A DNA stretch of 64,000 nucleotides from Dehalococcoidia bacterium. GTDB lineage: Bacteria; Chloroflexota; Dehalococcoidia; GIF9; AB-539-J10. A model generated the notes under the pieces. That model was not told the origin of the DNA. It worked only from the letters and a program-made list of their open reading frames with translations, and did no database searches. Positions 17,336-26,826 of the stretch are shown in pieces. The number at the start of each line of letters is the position of its first letter. Within the stretch, counting starts at the first letter, position 1. The translations under genes were made by a program, and so were the position numbers. The stretch covers positions 224,574 to 288,573 of the forward strand of contig JAUWYX010000001.1 in NCBI GenBank assembly GCA_030615625.1, in the 5' to 3' direction.

Positions 17336-17689
17336 ATGAGAATCTATGTAGGTAATTTATCCTATGATGTGACCGAAGAGGAATTACAGAAGGAATTCTT
17401 GGCTTACGGAGAAGTGATATCTGCAAGCATCCTGAACGATAAGTTCAGCGGGCAACCTAAGGGATTTGGCTTTGTTGAAATGGCCTCAAAGTCTGAGGCT
17501 GACGCTGCCATCACAGGCCTTAACGGGAAGGTGCTAAGAGAGCGAACTATTGTGGTTAATGAGGCACGTCCTCGTTCTGACAACAGAGGCGGTGGGTCCT
17601 ATGATGACAGGAGGGGTGGTGGCTACGGTGGTGGTTACGGTAGTGACAGAGGTGGTAGACCCAGGGGGGGAAGGCAGAAAAGGTATTAG
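17336..17689 (+). CDS. Glycine-rich RRM RNA-binding protein
   Basis: A 117-aa protein with one RNA recognition motif (residues 1-80). RNP2 is IYVGNL and RNP1 is KGFGFVEM; both contain the aromatic residues that stack on RNA. The tail (residues 80-117) is rich in RGG/GGGYGG repeats like cyanobacterial and plant cold-induced RRM proteins. SD GGGAGG lies 8 bases before ATG. It is 23 bases upstream of the DEAD-box helicase gene, pointing to a joint role in RNA unfolding or cold adaptation. Confidence 0.93.
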   Translation: MRIYVGNLSYDVTEEELQKEFLAYGEVISASILNDKFSGQPKGFGFVEMASKSEADAAITGLNGKVLRERTIVVNEARPRSDNRGGGSYDDRRGGGYGGGYGSDRGGRPRGGRQKRY

Positions 17690-17712
17690 CCTACCCGACA
17701 TAAGGAGACATA

Positions 17713-18921
17713 ATGAATTTCGAAACCTTTAATTTTCATCCGAGGGTCATGGCTGGTGTACAGGCAGTCGGTTACATTACACCCACACCAATCCAAGCTA
17801 AATCCATCCCACCAATTATGCAGGGCCGCGATCTCATTGGTCTGGCCCAGACCGGAACCGGCAAGACTGCAGCTTTTGTACTGCCAATTCTGCAGCGTCT
17901 GTTGCAAAGCCCAAGAGGTCGTGTAGGTGCTCTCATAATCTCGCCCACACGCGAGCTGGCTGAGCAAACATATGAAACTATAGATGAATTGGGGAAACAA
18001 ACCGGGTTGCGGAGTATTGCCATTTACGGTGGTGTGAGTATGGAACAGCAAACCTGGAGACTGCGTAATGGAATCGAAATCATCGTAGCCTGCCCTGGGC
18101 GATTGCTCGACCATCTTTGGAAAGGTACGATCGATTTATCACAGCTGGAAGTCCTTGTAATCGACGAGGCGGACCGTATGTTTGATATGGGTTTTCTGCC
18201 CGACATCCGGAATATTTTGAGATGTCTGCTAAAGCCGCGGCAGACACTCCTTTTCTCAGCCACCATGCCTGATGATATCCGGCGTCTGGTACAAGAAATC
18301 CTGCATGACCCGGTCACGGTACAAATTGGTCACATATCACCGGCAACCACGGTGTCTCACACACTGTATCCGGTTAAGCAACATCGCAAAACTGCGCTGC
18401 TGATAGAACTCTTACGCCATACTGAAACGGAGTCAGTACTTGTCTTTACACGCACCAAATACCGTGCCGCGCGTGTTGCGCAGCAACTGGCGAAAGCGGG
18501 CTATCGAGCGACCTCATTGCAAGGTAACATGTCTCAGTGCCAGCGTCAAACCGCGCTTGATGGCTTCCGTGCTGGCTCATTTAAGGTTCTGGTGGCGACT
18601 GACATTGCCGCCCGCGGCATCGATGTTCTGGATATTTCGCACGTTGTTAACTACGACATGCCTGACAGTACGGACGCCTACATTAATCGTATCGGCCGCA
18701 CCGGACGAATTGGCAAAACAGGCACCGCATTTACATTCGTGACAAGTGAAGATACGCCCATGGTGCACGCTCTTGAGCACCTTCTCAACACGCCACTGGA
18801 ACACCGGAGGCTGCAAAACTTTGATTACGCAATGCCTGTACCAGCTAATAGATACATTCGCTCTTCACAGCAATTACGACAGCGTGCAATACGGAATGAG
18901 CGGGGTGGTACAAAAAGGTAA
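17713..18921 (+). CDS. DEAD-box ATP-dependent RNA helicase
   Basis: A 402-aa helicase core of two RecA-like domains. Q motif PTPIQAKSIP, Walker A AQTGTGKT, Ia PTRELAEQ, II DEAD, III SAT, then ARGIDVLDI and the arginine-finger motif VI YINRIGRTGRIGK. A short basic tail (RAIRNERGGTKR) replaces the longer C-terminal RNA-binding domains of CsdA or DbpA; overall it is RhlE-like. SD AAGGAGA. Probably an operon with the RRM gene; expected to unwind structured RNA. Confidence 0.93.
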   Translation: MNFETFNFHPRVMAGVQAVGYITPTPIQAKSIPPIMQGRDLIGLAQTGTGKTAAFVLPILQRLLQSPRGRVGALIISPTRELAEQTYETIDELGKQTGLRSIAIYGGVSMEQQTWRLRNGIEIIVACPGRLLDHLWKGTIDLSQLEVLVIDEADRMFDMGFLPDIRNILRCLLKPRQTLLFSATMPDDIRRLVQEILHDPVTVQIGHISPATTVSHTLYPVKQHRKTALLIELLRHTETESVLVFTRTKYRAARVAQQLAKAGYRATSLQGNMSQCQRQTALDGFRAGSFKVLVATDIAARGIDVLDISHVVNYDMPDSTDAYINRIGRTGRIGKTGTAFTFVTSEDTPMVHALEHLLNTPLEHRRLQNFDYAMPVPANRYIRSSQQLRQRAIRNERGGTKR

Positions 18922-19132
18922 CTGTTACCTAAACGAGGCGAAACGCTGTCTTGCTTGATGGAGACTAGGAGCAATAAAGTCTCACTTGGCACATTGCCTT
19001 AGCTATCAACAGCGAAGCAAAATATGCCACTTAAACATACCTTCCTCGTGAAGAGTAGGAATTGGCATTTGAACTTCCTGGACATAATAATGCCTATTGT
19101 GGTAATTAAGATGTAGGATTTCGCAAACATAT

Positions 19133-20962
19133 ATGAATTATCGCAGCGACATAAGAAACATAGCTATTATTGCTCATGTTGACCATGGTAAGACTACCTT
19201 GGTAGATGCCATGCTCAAACAAAGCAAGGTTTTCCGAAATAACCAGATGGTTGGCGAATTAATAATGGACCAGAATGCGCTTGAGCGAGAAAAAGGGATT
19301 ACCATCATGGCTAAGAATACGGCCGTAGTTTACCAGGGTGTCAAAATCAATATTATTGATACACCGGGACACGCTGATTTCAGCGGGGAGGTAGAGCGTG
19401 TCGTAAGTATGGCTGATGGTTGTCTGCTTCTGGTGGACTCTATAGAAGGTCCTATGCCCCAGACTAAGTTTGTGCTTCGCCTGGCAATGGAAATGGGTCT
19501 AAAACCCATTGTGGTTATCAACAAAGTAGACAGGCGAAATTCGCGGATAGCAGAGGTGCTAAAACTTACCGAGGACCTGTTCTTAGAATTAGCTATCAGT
19601 GCTGACCAGCTTGACTTCCCGGTGCTGTATGCCAGTGCACGGGAAGGCACTACCGTAGCTGAATTGGGCATGAAAGGCAAGGATATTGCTCCCCTCTTCG
19701 AATGCATATTGGAAAAAATACCACCACCGCAAATTGAAAGTGGGCCATTTCAAATGCTGGTTTCTAATCTAGACTATGACAGCCACAAAGGTAAGATAGC
19801 TATTGGTAGAATCTGGAGAGGAAAGGTTGCTCCACACGACCCGGTAGTCAGTGTGGGTGCTGATGGAAGTGTAACTCATTATGAGATTAGTGAAGTGTTT
19901 ACCTATCTCGGTCTCAAGCACTTGAAGGTAGAGGAAGCCGAAGCGGGTGATATAGTAGCTGTGACCGGTATCGACAAAGTCAACATTGGAGATACCATTG
20001 CCAGCCCGGAGCAGCCTGAAGCTCTACCACGCATAGAGATTGGCGACCCGACGGTAGAGATGACCTTTGGAGTAAACACCTCGCCTTTTGCCGGTCGCGA
20101 GGGGAGCTTTTGCACCACACGCCAGTTGCGGGCACGACTCTACAGGGAACTGGAAACTAATCTCAGTCTCCGAGTACAGGGTACAGATAGTTCAGACACT
20201 TTTCTGGTAAAAGGGAGGGGAGAACTGCATCTGGCTATTCTGATTGAGACCATGCGCCGGGAGGGCTATGAATTTGAGGTCTCCAAGCCAGAAGCTATCA
20301 CCAAAGTAGTTGACGGTAATCTTGTAGAACCTGTGGAGGTTCTCACCATTGATACCAAAGATGAACATATCGGAGTTTTAACCGAGATGCTGAGCAAGCG
20401 GCAAGCTCAGCTTGCGAATATGCGCAGCGATAGCCATGATAATGTGCGTTTAGTATTCCATGTGCCTACAAAAGGACTCATTGGCTTCCGTAATGCTTTT
20501 TCTACCGCCACACGTGGTGAAAGCATCATGAATACCACTTTTCTTGGCTATGAACCCTATCATGGAGATATAATTTCGGCTCGTAATGGAGTACTGGTGG
20601 CATCAGAACAGGGCATAGCTGTTACCTATGGTCTAAATAATGCCCAGGGGCGGGGCTTCACCTTTATTGAACCCGGTACTCTAGTCTATGAGGGTATGAT
20701 AGTAGGGCTGAATTCACGGCTGCAGGACATAGCCATCAATGTGTGCAAAGAAAAGAAGAAGACCAATATGCGCGCGTCTACATCCGATATTGCCGTAAAG
20801 CTGACTCATCCCATGCAGTTGAGCCTGGAGCAAGCCATTGATTTTATAAATAATGATGAATTGGTTGAGGTAACTCCTGAGAATATCAGACTGAGGAAGA
20901 AGTTACTTACCCAGGCACAACGATTGAGGGACATCTCTTCTTCCAGGCGAAGCGTAAAGTAA
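19133..20962 (+). CDS. typA: Ribosome-associated translational GTPase TypA/BipA
   Basis: EF-G-like GTPase of 609 aa that assists 50S assembly, especially in the cold or under stress. G1 [14 protein letters not shown], switch I REKGITI, G3 DTPGHADF, G4 NKVDR; then domain II, domains III and V, and the BipA-specific C-terminal domain with [20 protein letters not shown]. No clear Shine-Dalgarno sequence precedes ATG 19133. It lies about 210 bases beyond the helicase gene and fits the RNA/ribosome theme of this neighbourhood. Confidence 0.96.
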   Translation: MNYRSDIRNIAIIAHVDHGKTTLVDAMLKQSKVFRNNQMVGELIMDQNALEREKGITIMAKNTAVVYQGVKINIIDTPGHADFSGEVERVVSMADGCLLLVDSIEGPMPQTKFVLRLAMEMGLKPIVVINKVDRRNSRIAEVLKLTEDLFLELAISADQLDFPVLYASAREGTTVAELGMKGKDIAPLFECILEKIPPPQIESGPFQMLVSNLDYDSHKGKIAIGRIWRGKVAPHDPVVSVGADGSVTHYEISEVFTYLGLKHLKVEEAEAGDIVAVTGIDKVNIGDTIASPEQPEALPRIEIGDPTVEMTFGVNTSPFAGREGSFCTTRQLRARLYRELETNLSLRVQGTDSSDTFLVKGRGELHLAILIETMRREGYEFEVSKPEAITKVVDGNLVEPVEVLTIDTKDEHIGVLTEMLSKRQAQLANMRSDSHDNVRLVFHVPTKGLIGFRNAFSTATRGESIMNTTFLGYEPYHGDIISARNGVLVASEQGIAVTYGLNNAQGRGFTFIEPGTLVYEGMIVGLNSRLQDIAINVCKEKKKTNMRASTSDIAVKLTHPMQLSLEQAIDFINNDELVEVTPENIRLRKKLLTQAQRLRDISSSRRSVK

Positions 20963-21169
20963 TAGACCAGGGCTTATCGTTAAAATGGCTGAAATACCGA
21001 ATTGCTATCCTAATTCACGCGCTACTCAAATCATCATTTTGTTGCCTCTTGTTATTTGATGTACATACGGAGTAAAATTCCATAAATACGTGGTTAAAAA
21101 ACTTGAGAAACGACACAGACGCTATCTCTGTATGGGTTTGGCGTCAGTCGATAACCAAAGAGGTGCACA

Positions 21170-21913
21170 ATGAATGAACAATCTGAACAACTGAGATTTG
21201 CAGTACTGATTGATGGTGACAATGCCCAAGCGTCTCTTCTTCCTCAAATCCTGGCAGAGGTCAGCAAAGTCGGGCTGATAACGGTCAAGCGGATATACGG
21301 AGACTGGACCACTACAAGCATGAATAGCTGGAAGGCTTCGCTTCATAAACATGCAATTCAGCCCATACAGCAGTTTAGGTATACGGTTGGCAAGAATTCC
21401 ACAGATAGTGCAATGATAATTGATGCGATGGATCTACTCCACAGTAACAATGTAGGCGGCTTCTGTCTTGTCGCCAGCGACAGCGACTACACACGACTGG
21501 CAACAAGAATAAGAGAGGCAGGTCTTTTCGTTATTGGAGTGGGGGAGAGAAAGACTCCAGAAGCTTTCACCAACGCCTGCAACCAGTTCATCTACTGTGA
21601 AAATCTAACTGGACCCGAGGAAATAAGAAGGAAAGCGGCAAAGAAAGAGAAGTCTGATGTATCTGACCCTTTAAACCTTCTTCTCGAAGGGTTCAATCTA
21701 GCTGCGAAAGAAGAGGAATGGATTCATCTGGCGGCATTGGGCTCCGTTCTTCGCCAATTGGCTCCAGCATTTGATCCCCGTACTTACGGTCATCAACAAT
21801 TACAGTCTCTCATTAAAAAATATCCAGAAACATTTACGCTCAAACGAGATACATCGAGAAAACCACCGGTGGTGTATGTCGCGCTAACGGCTCTTAAATC
21901 GGATGCAGACTAA
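21170..21913 (+). CDS. NYN-domain (LabA/DUF88) protein with C-terminal OST-HTH/LOTUS domain
   Basis: A 247-aa predicted ribonuclease-like protein. Residues 8-150 form a NYN (PIN-like) domain with the acidic cluster VLIDGDNA, NSTDSAMIIDAMD and SDSDYTRLA. Residues 165-245 resemble a LOTUS/OST-HTH RNA-binding domain (WIHLAALGSVLRQL... FDPRTYGHQQLQSLIKKY). The predicted role is RNA binding and possibly cleavage; partners unknown. SD AGAGGTG precedes ATG 21170. It is a stand-alone gene between TypA and the second zinc-ribbon gene. Confidence 0.88.
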   Translation: MNEQSEQLRFAVLIDGDNAQASLLPQILAEVSKVGLITVKRIYGDWTTTSMNSWKASLHKHAIQPIQQFRYTVGKNSTDSAMIIDAMDLLHSNNVGGFCLVASDSDYTRLATRIREAGLFVIGVGERKTPEAFTNACNQFIYCENLTGPEEIRRKAAKKEKSDVSDPLNLLLEGFNLAAKEEEWIHLAALGSVLRQLAPAFDPRTYGHQQLQSLIKKYPETFTLKRDTSRKPPVVYVALTALKSDAD

Positions 21914-22233
21914 TCATGAACTTGTGTTAAACCCTAGCCTCACAATGACAATATGGGCGCGGAAGGTTTGAGGTAGAGAAACAGTCCACATAGATGCGGT
22001 TCACTTAACAGAGCACATGGTTACACAATAGCCAGAAAGTTCAGCTTACACATTTCATCTTAGTGTGGAATAACAAAAAGCCATTTTGTTTAGTTCCTCG
22101 TTTTGCATTGACCGGGACAAGCGACTGCACAAACCATCGGATTGCTAACTCTGTTGTTCATGACTAGGAAGGCTAGGAAAAGGACGCTTAGAGCTTGAGG
22201 CAAACGTAGACCTAGAATAGAGCCAGACGGGAT
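21914..22233. other. Gene-free spacer upstream of zinc-ribbon gene 2
   Basis: No gene. It contains pieces of the intergenic repeat family: ACAAAAAGCC...TTCCTCG (22073-22100), an ACTGCACAAACCATCGGATTG segment (22122-22145), and a GTAGACCT.GAATAGAGCCA segment (22190-22246) shared with 12690-12744. Confidence 0.6.
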
Positions 22234-22261
22234 TTGACAATCTTAATAATTGGTGTATAAT
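22234..22261 (+). promoter_or_regulatory. Promoter of zinc-ribbon gene 2
   Basis: Consensus TTGACA, 16-nt spacer, consensus TATAAT. The resulting leader is about 110 nt and conserved in part with that of gene 1, which is reminiscent of long cold-shock mRNA leaders. Confidence 0.75.
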
Positions 22262-22376
22262 GTATTTAATAGTTTAAGTTTAGGTTATTACAAGCTTCGT
22301 AGGATTCTGCTAGATTCATATCAAGTATTGGATGACCCAAACCCCAGCTAAAAATTTTGAGAAAGGAGGTCATCCA

Positions 22377-22682
22377 ATGAGTTTTCAGGACAAATCGATC
22401 CAGTGTGCCGATTGTGGGACTAACTTCACCTTCAGCGCTGAGGAACAAGAGTTCTTTCAAACCAAGGGCTATACTAATGAGCCCAAGCGCTGTCCCCCAT
22501 GCCGCCAGACAAGGAAGACAGAGCGGTATGGAAGTCGTGGTAACAGCTACGGACTCCCACGCCAAATGTTTCCTGCTATATGCGCCGAGTGCGGCAAAGA
22601 CACCGAAGTGCCTTTTGAGCCTCTCAATGGCAGGCCGGTCTATTGTAGCGATTGCTACAGTAAAGTCAGACTGAGTAGATAA
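22377..22682 (+). CDS. Zinc-ribbon protein with two zinc knuckles
   Basis: A 101-aa protein. The N-terminal zf-trcl ribbon (SIQCADCG ... EPKRCPPC) is followed by a second CxxC...CxxC module (ICAECGKDTEVPF ... VYCSDCYSKV). The start is ATG 22377, not the upstream in-frame ATG at 22332, because AAAGGAGGT lies 6 bases before 22377 and the paralogue begins at the same MSFQDKS. It is a paralogue of 16883-17187 and preserves the full-length form. A nucleic-acid-binding or cold-response role is inferred from fold and context only. Confidence 0.88.
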   Translation: MSFQDKSIQCADCGTNFTFSAEEQEFFQTKGYTNEPKRCPPCRQTRKTERYGSRGNSYGLPRQMFPAICAECGKDTEVPFEPLNGRPVYCSDCYSKVRLSR

Positions 22683-22702
22683 TGCCGGTTTGACCATAGG
22701 AC

Positions 22703-22738
22703 ACATACACGGGCCGGGGATACCTGGCTCGTGTATGT
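22703..22738 (+). terminator. Hairpin terminator after zinc-ribbon gene 2
   Basis: A 13-bp stem ACATACACGGGCC / GGCTCGTGTATGT (one G-T pair) with a 10-nt loop, 20 bases after the stop, followed by a short T run. A decayed equivalent follows gene 1 near 17210-17245. Confidence 0.65.
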
Positions 22739-22739
22739 T

Positions 22740-23064
22740 TATAAGATGTGATGATGTATCATCTCAATGGGAGTCTCGATACGTGAAGGTGACTCTCAAG
22801 ATTCCCTGTTGTGTCGCTTTCAAAGGATGGTGCAAATGAGTGGAATTTTGCGCGAGGCAAAGTCCCACCGCCATTTTCTAGGCAAGGGAGAGCTGGCACG
22901 GCGGAAAGCACAAAAAAGTGCCAGATAAAGGCACTCCAGGGCGCAGCCAATCCTCTTATTTCACCTCAGCCGCTTTTGCAAGATTAGCTTATCATCCCCG
23001 GGCGTATAGAAGTCAGGGATACAGGAAGATGCGGTAGCTCGGCTGGACGATTCCTGATTCCTGT
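22740..23064. other. Gene-free spacer
   Basis: No gene or clear element seen after the terminator. The weak ORFs on the minus strand (22759-22950, 22961-23161) have no recognisable features. Confidence 0.5.
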
Positions 23065-23511
23065 TTAGATAGCGGCTCTTCCGAAATAAATTAGTACGAT
23101 GACGATGATGAGTAAAAACCAGTATAAAGCAGGGACCGGGCCCCACCACTGCTTGTGCCACCAGATTTTTCCTTTGCGGAAGTTTTTAATCCCATAATGT
23201 GGATTTAAAACAAACCACAAGAAGTCTTCTAGGAAAACCATACCTACATAAAAGCCAAGCAGCAGACTTTCTAACCGCCAACTCCACGGAACAAAAAACA
23301 ACGGCAGATGAACTATGGCAATCAGGAACAGCGTCATAAAAAGGTGGTAGCCAGTTATCGGGCGTCCACCCGCCAACTTGACAGGCCATCCCTTTTCTAT
23401 ACGCCAGCCAGGTAGCTTCGCTGCCCAACCATCCTTACCCTCGATTTGGATTTCCCAGAAGGCAAGTAGAAAGGCCAGGAAAACCATAAAAGCTAATAAT
23501 CCTATAATCAT
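23065..23511 (-). CDS. Small integral membrane protein, function unknown
   Basis: 148 aa with four likely transmembrane helices: residues 1-22, 53-75, 82-105 and 125-147. The loops are rich in Trp, Lys and His (KIWWHKQWWGP near the last helix). I do not recognise a named family. Divergent from the small ORF at 23566. Codon use is ordinary, and the strong hydrophobic periodicity supports a real gene. Confidence 0.65.
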   Translation of the reverse strand: MIIGLLAFMVFLAFLLAFWEIQIEGKDGWAAKLPGWRIEKGWPVKLAGGRPITGYHLFMTLFLIAIVHLPLFFVPWSWRLESLLLGFYVGMVFLEDFLWFVLNPHYGIKNFRKGKIWWHKQWWGPVPALYWFLLIIVIVLIYFGRAAI

Positions 23512-23565
23512 TACTATCTTTCTCCGTGTTTTGTGGCTAGTTTACCATTTTCCAATCCGTTTTAG

Positions 23566-23793
23566 ATGAAATTAGTTACAAGAGAGGAACTGAAGCTAAT
23601 GAAGCCGCCTACAGAGAGAGAACTATGGGCACTGAAGTTAATGGACTCTACAAGTAACTACATTGTAGCCAGCGTTATGGACAGGCCTATCGGTAAGATT
23701 ATAGAGGCCGGGAAGCTTAATTTAGAAGGGTATGACGAATTTTTGGGACTGACGGAGAAAGCGTTAAGAGAAATGCTGGAGTTTGTTTCTTAA
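23566..23793 (+). CDS. Small hypothetical protein
   Basis: 75 aa, charged, predicted mainly helical, no recognised domain and no Cys. No good Shine-Dalgarno sequence precedes ATG 23566. It sits between a divergent membrane-protein gene and a convergent transporter gene, which leaves room for one small gene. It is probably real but unsupported by homology that I can see. Confidence 0.4.
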   Translation: MKLVTREELKLMKPPTERELWALKLMDSTSNYIVASVMDRPIGKIIEAGKLNLEGYDEFLGLTEKALREMLEFVS

Positions 23794-23801
23794 GGTCATG
23801 T

Positions 23802-25073
23802 CTAATCAACAGGTTGGACTGTGCCGCTAACCGGGGGAGTGGTTATCACCGACAGTAGAGCGGCAATAGCAAGGCCAGCAAACACAAACCATATCGGCTG
23901 GTAACTACCCAAGTTATCAAATACGTACCCGGCCAGGGGTGGGCCAGCTATGCTTCCCAACGCCATCATGCCTATCATGAGGCCGTGGATGGCGCCGAAA
24001 TTCTTTCTACCAAAAAATTCCCTTATCAAAGAAGCTCTCAGAGTATTGTTGCCACCGTAACCGATACCGAAAAGAATGAGGAAGGTAACAAGCAGCCGGG
24101 TATCTCCCGCGGAGATAAATCCAAAGCAGAGTAGACCCCCACACATCAGGGCAAAGGCGCCAGCCGCTACCCACCTCTTATCAACTTTATCTCCAAGCCA
24201 GCCCAAACCGAGGCGGCCGCCAATACTTGCCAACGGGATACCAGCAGCCACCAAGCCAGATATCGCCCTGGTGAAGCCAATGCTGCTGAGATAAGGCATT
24301 ACATGCGTAATCACGGCACTTAGTATTATGAACTGGCACATTAGTGCCAGCGTTATGTGCCAGAAGGCGCGGCTCTTTACGGCCTGTTTCGCTCCGACAT
24401 TCGCCTCGACAGTTTGTGCTGTATTCAAGCTGTTGGATATCGCAATGTTACTCATTTCACCATCAGGCAGATAGCCATACTGTTCGGGCTTATGCCTGAC
24501 TAAAAGAGACAACGGCAGGCATACAGCCAGCAGACCTATGGTAAGGAGGGCCAGCGTCATTCGCCATTCATACGTATCAATAAGATTGACTATAACTGGA
24601 ATTAGCAAGCCGCTAAATCCATAGCCACAAATCATAATCCCGGTGGCTATGCCTATTTTCCTCCGGAACCAGTTGGCAACTGCTGTCATCAACACCGTGC
24701 TGCTACAAGTACTCATGCCTATAGCCATTAACACGAAGGCTCCGTAGAACATGCCCAGGGAGGTAGTGCGACTCAGGAGCATCAAACCCAAACTGGTGAT
24801 AATCAGTCCGCCAAATAACAGTCTTCTTGGCCCCCAGCGGTCAACAAGCATCCCGACGAACGGGGCAAGAATACCCATCTCCATGCCGCGTAGCGAGGCG
24901 GCAAATGAAATCTGCGTGTAGCTCCAACCAAAGTCGTCCGCTAGCGGTTCAATGAGAGTAGTGAACCCATAGAAGACAACTCCACCCACGTATAGCGAAA
25001 TAAAGAAACATGCGACAACAATCCACCACCCATAGAACACTTGACGCGGCTTCCAATCTAAATTCCAACGCAT
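23802..25073 (-). CDS. MFS transporter (OFA/monocarboxylate-like)
   Basis: A 423-aa protein with about 12 transmembrane helices. The conserved loop between helices 2 and 3 is GMLVDRWGPRRLLFGG, and the N-terminal FYGWWIVVACFF is typical of oxalate/formate-antiporter-like and monocarboxylate MFS members. The middle loop (about residues 195-225) is hydrophilic. The substrate may be a small organic acid, by family similarity only. No enzyme gene is coupled to it. Confidence 0.85.
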   Translation of the reverse strand: MRWNLDWKPRQVFYGWWIVVACFFISLYVGGVVFYGFTTLIEPLADDFGWSYTQISFAASLRGMEMGILAPFVGMLVDRWGPRRLLFGGLIITSLGLMLLSRTTSLGMFYGAFVLMAIGMSTCSSTVLMTAVANWFRRKIGIATGIMICGYGFSGLLIPVIVNLIDTYEWRMTLALLTIGLLAVCLPLSLLVRHKPEQYGYLPDGEMSNIAISNSLNTAQTVEANVGAKQAVKSRAFWHITLALMCQFIILSAVITHVMPYLSSIGFTRAISGLVAAGIPLASIGGRLGLGWLGDKVDKRWVAAGAFALMCGGLLCFGFISAGDTRLLVTFLILFGIGYGGNNTLRASLIREFFGRKNFGAIHGLMIGMMALGSIAGPPLAGYVFDNLGSYQPIWFVFAGLAIAALLSVITTPPVSGTVQPVD

Positions 25074-25256
25074 GACATGAAGGTTTCTATCTTTAATAGT
25101 TATGGAGAGGAGTCCTTCGGTGAAAAGCTCTTCAAATGCACCAATGTAACCCCAAATACTATCATTAATGTATGTAGTGCGTAAAACCCCCTTTGCAATT
25201 GGGCAGGCAAGCCTCTTTCTTTAAGAGAAGGAGTGTTATGTAAAGTCAGGCTGAAA

Positions 25257-25892
25257 CTATAATACTCTGGCAAAGAAGGCAGTCACCTTAGCAGCCAGGC
25301 TGGATTCATATCCCCACCAAAAGTGGTCCGCGCCTTCAATACTTTCGTACTCTTTGGGCTCAGGAAGATTCTGGCAAAATTCAAGGAACTGGTCAGTGGG
25401 TATAAGGTCATCCCTGCTTCCCGAGATAAGAAGTTTTGGCTTGGGGCAGCTCTTGAGGAAATCAAATTCGAACATAGGGAGTGGAGGCGAGACTGCAGCC
25501 AGAGCCCTGATTCGAGCATCGTTAAAGCCAACGGGAAGAGCGAAGCCAGCGCCAGCCGAATAGCCAGCAAGCCCGATTCTTTTAGAATCAACTTCCTTTA
25601 CCGTGCTTATAAAAGAAATGGCTGCTTCCACATCTTCGCGCTCACCTGTTCCCTGACCAAACTCCCCCTGGCTCCCACCTACTCCGCGGAAGTTAAACTT
25701 GAATGAAGCAAGCGATGCTTGTGTAAGTGTCTCAGAGAGGCTACAGACCACATTGTTATCCATACTGCCGCCGTAGAGGGGATGAGGATGGCAAACTATT
25801 ACTGCCGGGAAGGGTCCGGCACCTTCGGGTATAGCCAATATTCCTTCGAGGACAAGCTCACCGGAGGGGAAGCTTAATCTTGTCTTTTTCAC
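25257..25892 (-). CDS. Alpha/beta hydrolase (dienelactone-hydrolase-like)
   Basis: A 211-aa hydrolase with the nucleophile elbow GLAGYSAGAGFA, an early HPHPLYGGSMDN oxyanion segment, and later Asp (SGSRDDLIPT) and His (GADHFWWG) completing the triad. The short form lacking a lid domain resembles bacterial esterases/acyl-peptidase-like hydrolases. The substrate is unknown. It is 22 bases downstream of the J-domain gene on the same strand. Confidence 0.85.
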   Translation of the reverse strand: MKKTRLSFPSGELVLEGILAIPEGAGPFPAVIVCHPHPLYGGSMDNNVVCSLSETLTQASLASFKFNFRGVGGSQGEFGQGTGEREDVEAAISFISTVKEVDSKRIGLAGYSAGAGFALPVGFNDARIRALAAVSPPLPMFEFDFLKSCPKPKLLISGSRDDLIPTDQFLEFCQNLPEPKEYESIEGADHFWWGYESSLAAKVTAFFARVL

Positions 25893-25914
25893 TGTCCCTG
25901 TAAAAGCCGCGGGC

Positions 25915-26571
25915 TTATTTAACTATAACTTTAATCAATATGTCGCCGGGCGAGCCATCGCTTATCTGGCGAGCATTCCTCAATCTCACCACGCTGCCTG
26001 TTCTTACCCCGGCAGGAATCTTTACCTCCAGTCTTTTCCCCCTTCTCTTTAATACCTTCTTCACTCCCTGCAAAGCCTCTCCTCGGCTAATTGCAAGCTC
26101 ATAATGAACTTCCTCGGGTCTTCGAGCCTGGCCAAGTATTTCATCCAGATTGATTTCTTGCCCCGGCCAGGCTTCAAATTTTACTCTGCCAGGCCTGCCG
26201 CTTCTAAAAGAGAAAGAGGAACCTCTGCCCTTCAAGAAATCGCCAAATATGTCGTCGAGGAAATCAAATCTCAGGCCAGCCCCGCCGAAGTCCTTCATCA
26301 TTTCCTGAAAAGTGGTTCTGGTGAAAGGACTGCCGAAGATGTCGCCTATATTACCTACAGTGCCAAATTGGTCGTATTGCTTTCTTTTTTGAGGGTCACC
26401 AAGGACTCCATAAGCCTCGTTTATCCCCTTGAATTTCTCATTAGCCCATTTCTCTTTCCCGGGATTGCGATCGGGATGATATTGCATGGCCAGTTTTCGA
26501 TAGGCCTTCTTGATCTCTCCATCCGTGGCGTTCCTTGGTACGTCTAAAATCCCATAGTAATCTTTAGCCAT
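25915..26571 (-). CDS. J-domain co-chaperone (CbpA/DnaJ-like, no zinc finger)
   Basis: A 218-aa protein. Residues 3-70 are a J domain with the HPD tripeptide ([10 protein letters not shown]), so it should stimulate DnaK ATPase. A Gly/Phe-rich linker follows (residues 75-130). A single C-terminal beta domain (about 145-218) ends in [14 protein letters not shown], as in type II DnaJ proteins. It is shorter than CbpA (about 300 aa), lacking one of the two C-terminal domains. No dnaK or grpE lies in the window. It is divergent from the Wood-Ljungdahl operon. Confidence 0.9.
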   Translation of the reverse strand: MAKDYYGILDVPRNATDGEIKKAYRKLAMQYHPDRNPGKEKWANEKFKGINEAYGVLGDPQKRKQYDQFGTVGNIGDIFGSPFTRTTFQEMMKDFGGAGLRFDFLDDIFGDFLKGRGSSFSFRSGRPGRVKFEAWPGQEINLDEILGQARRPEEVHYELAISRGEALQGVKKVLKRRGKRLEVKIPAGVRTGSVVRLRNARQISDGSPGDILIKVIVK

Positions 26572-26749
26572 TTACTCCAAGGCAATTGCCAGAATTTTGC
26601 TGTCTATCTGTCCCCCAGTATTCACAAAAATTATAGCAAAGCGGCAACATTAGCGTTAATCACCCCTTGTTGCTTTCCCTGCTAAAAGGAATTTTTAACA
26701 TGCGCGGATACAGCTGCCAAATTTGTTATAATAAGGGCCAACAAGGAGT

Positions 26750-26778
26750 TTGACAAACAGCTTTTTCCTTGCTATATT
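26750..26778 (+). promoter_or_regulatory. Promoter of the Wood-Ljungdahl operon
   Basis: TTGACA, exactly 17-nt spacer, TATATT, about 49 bases before the acsE start codon. GGAGGT at 26815-26820 is the ribosome binding site. No operator is evident. Confidence 0.75.
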
Positions 26779-26826
26779 GCTATGGTTTATCCAAGACACT
26801 GAACCAATAAATCGGAGGTACTCGAT

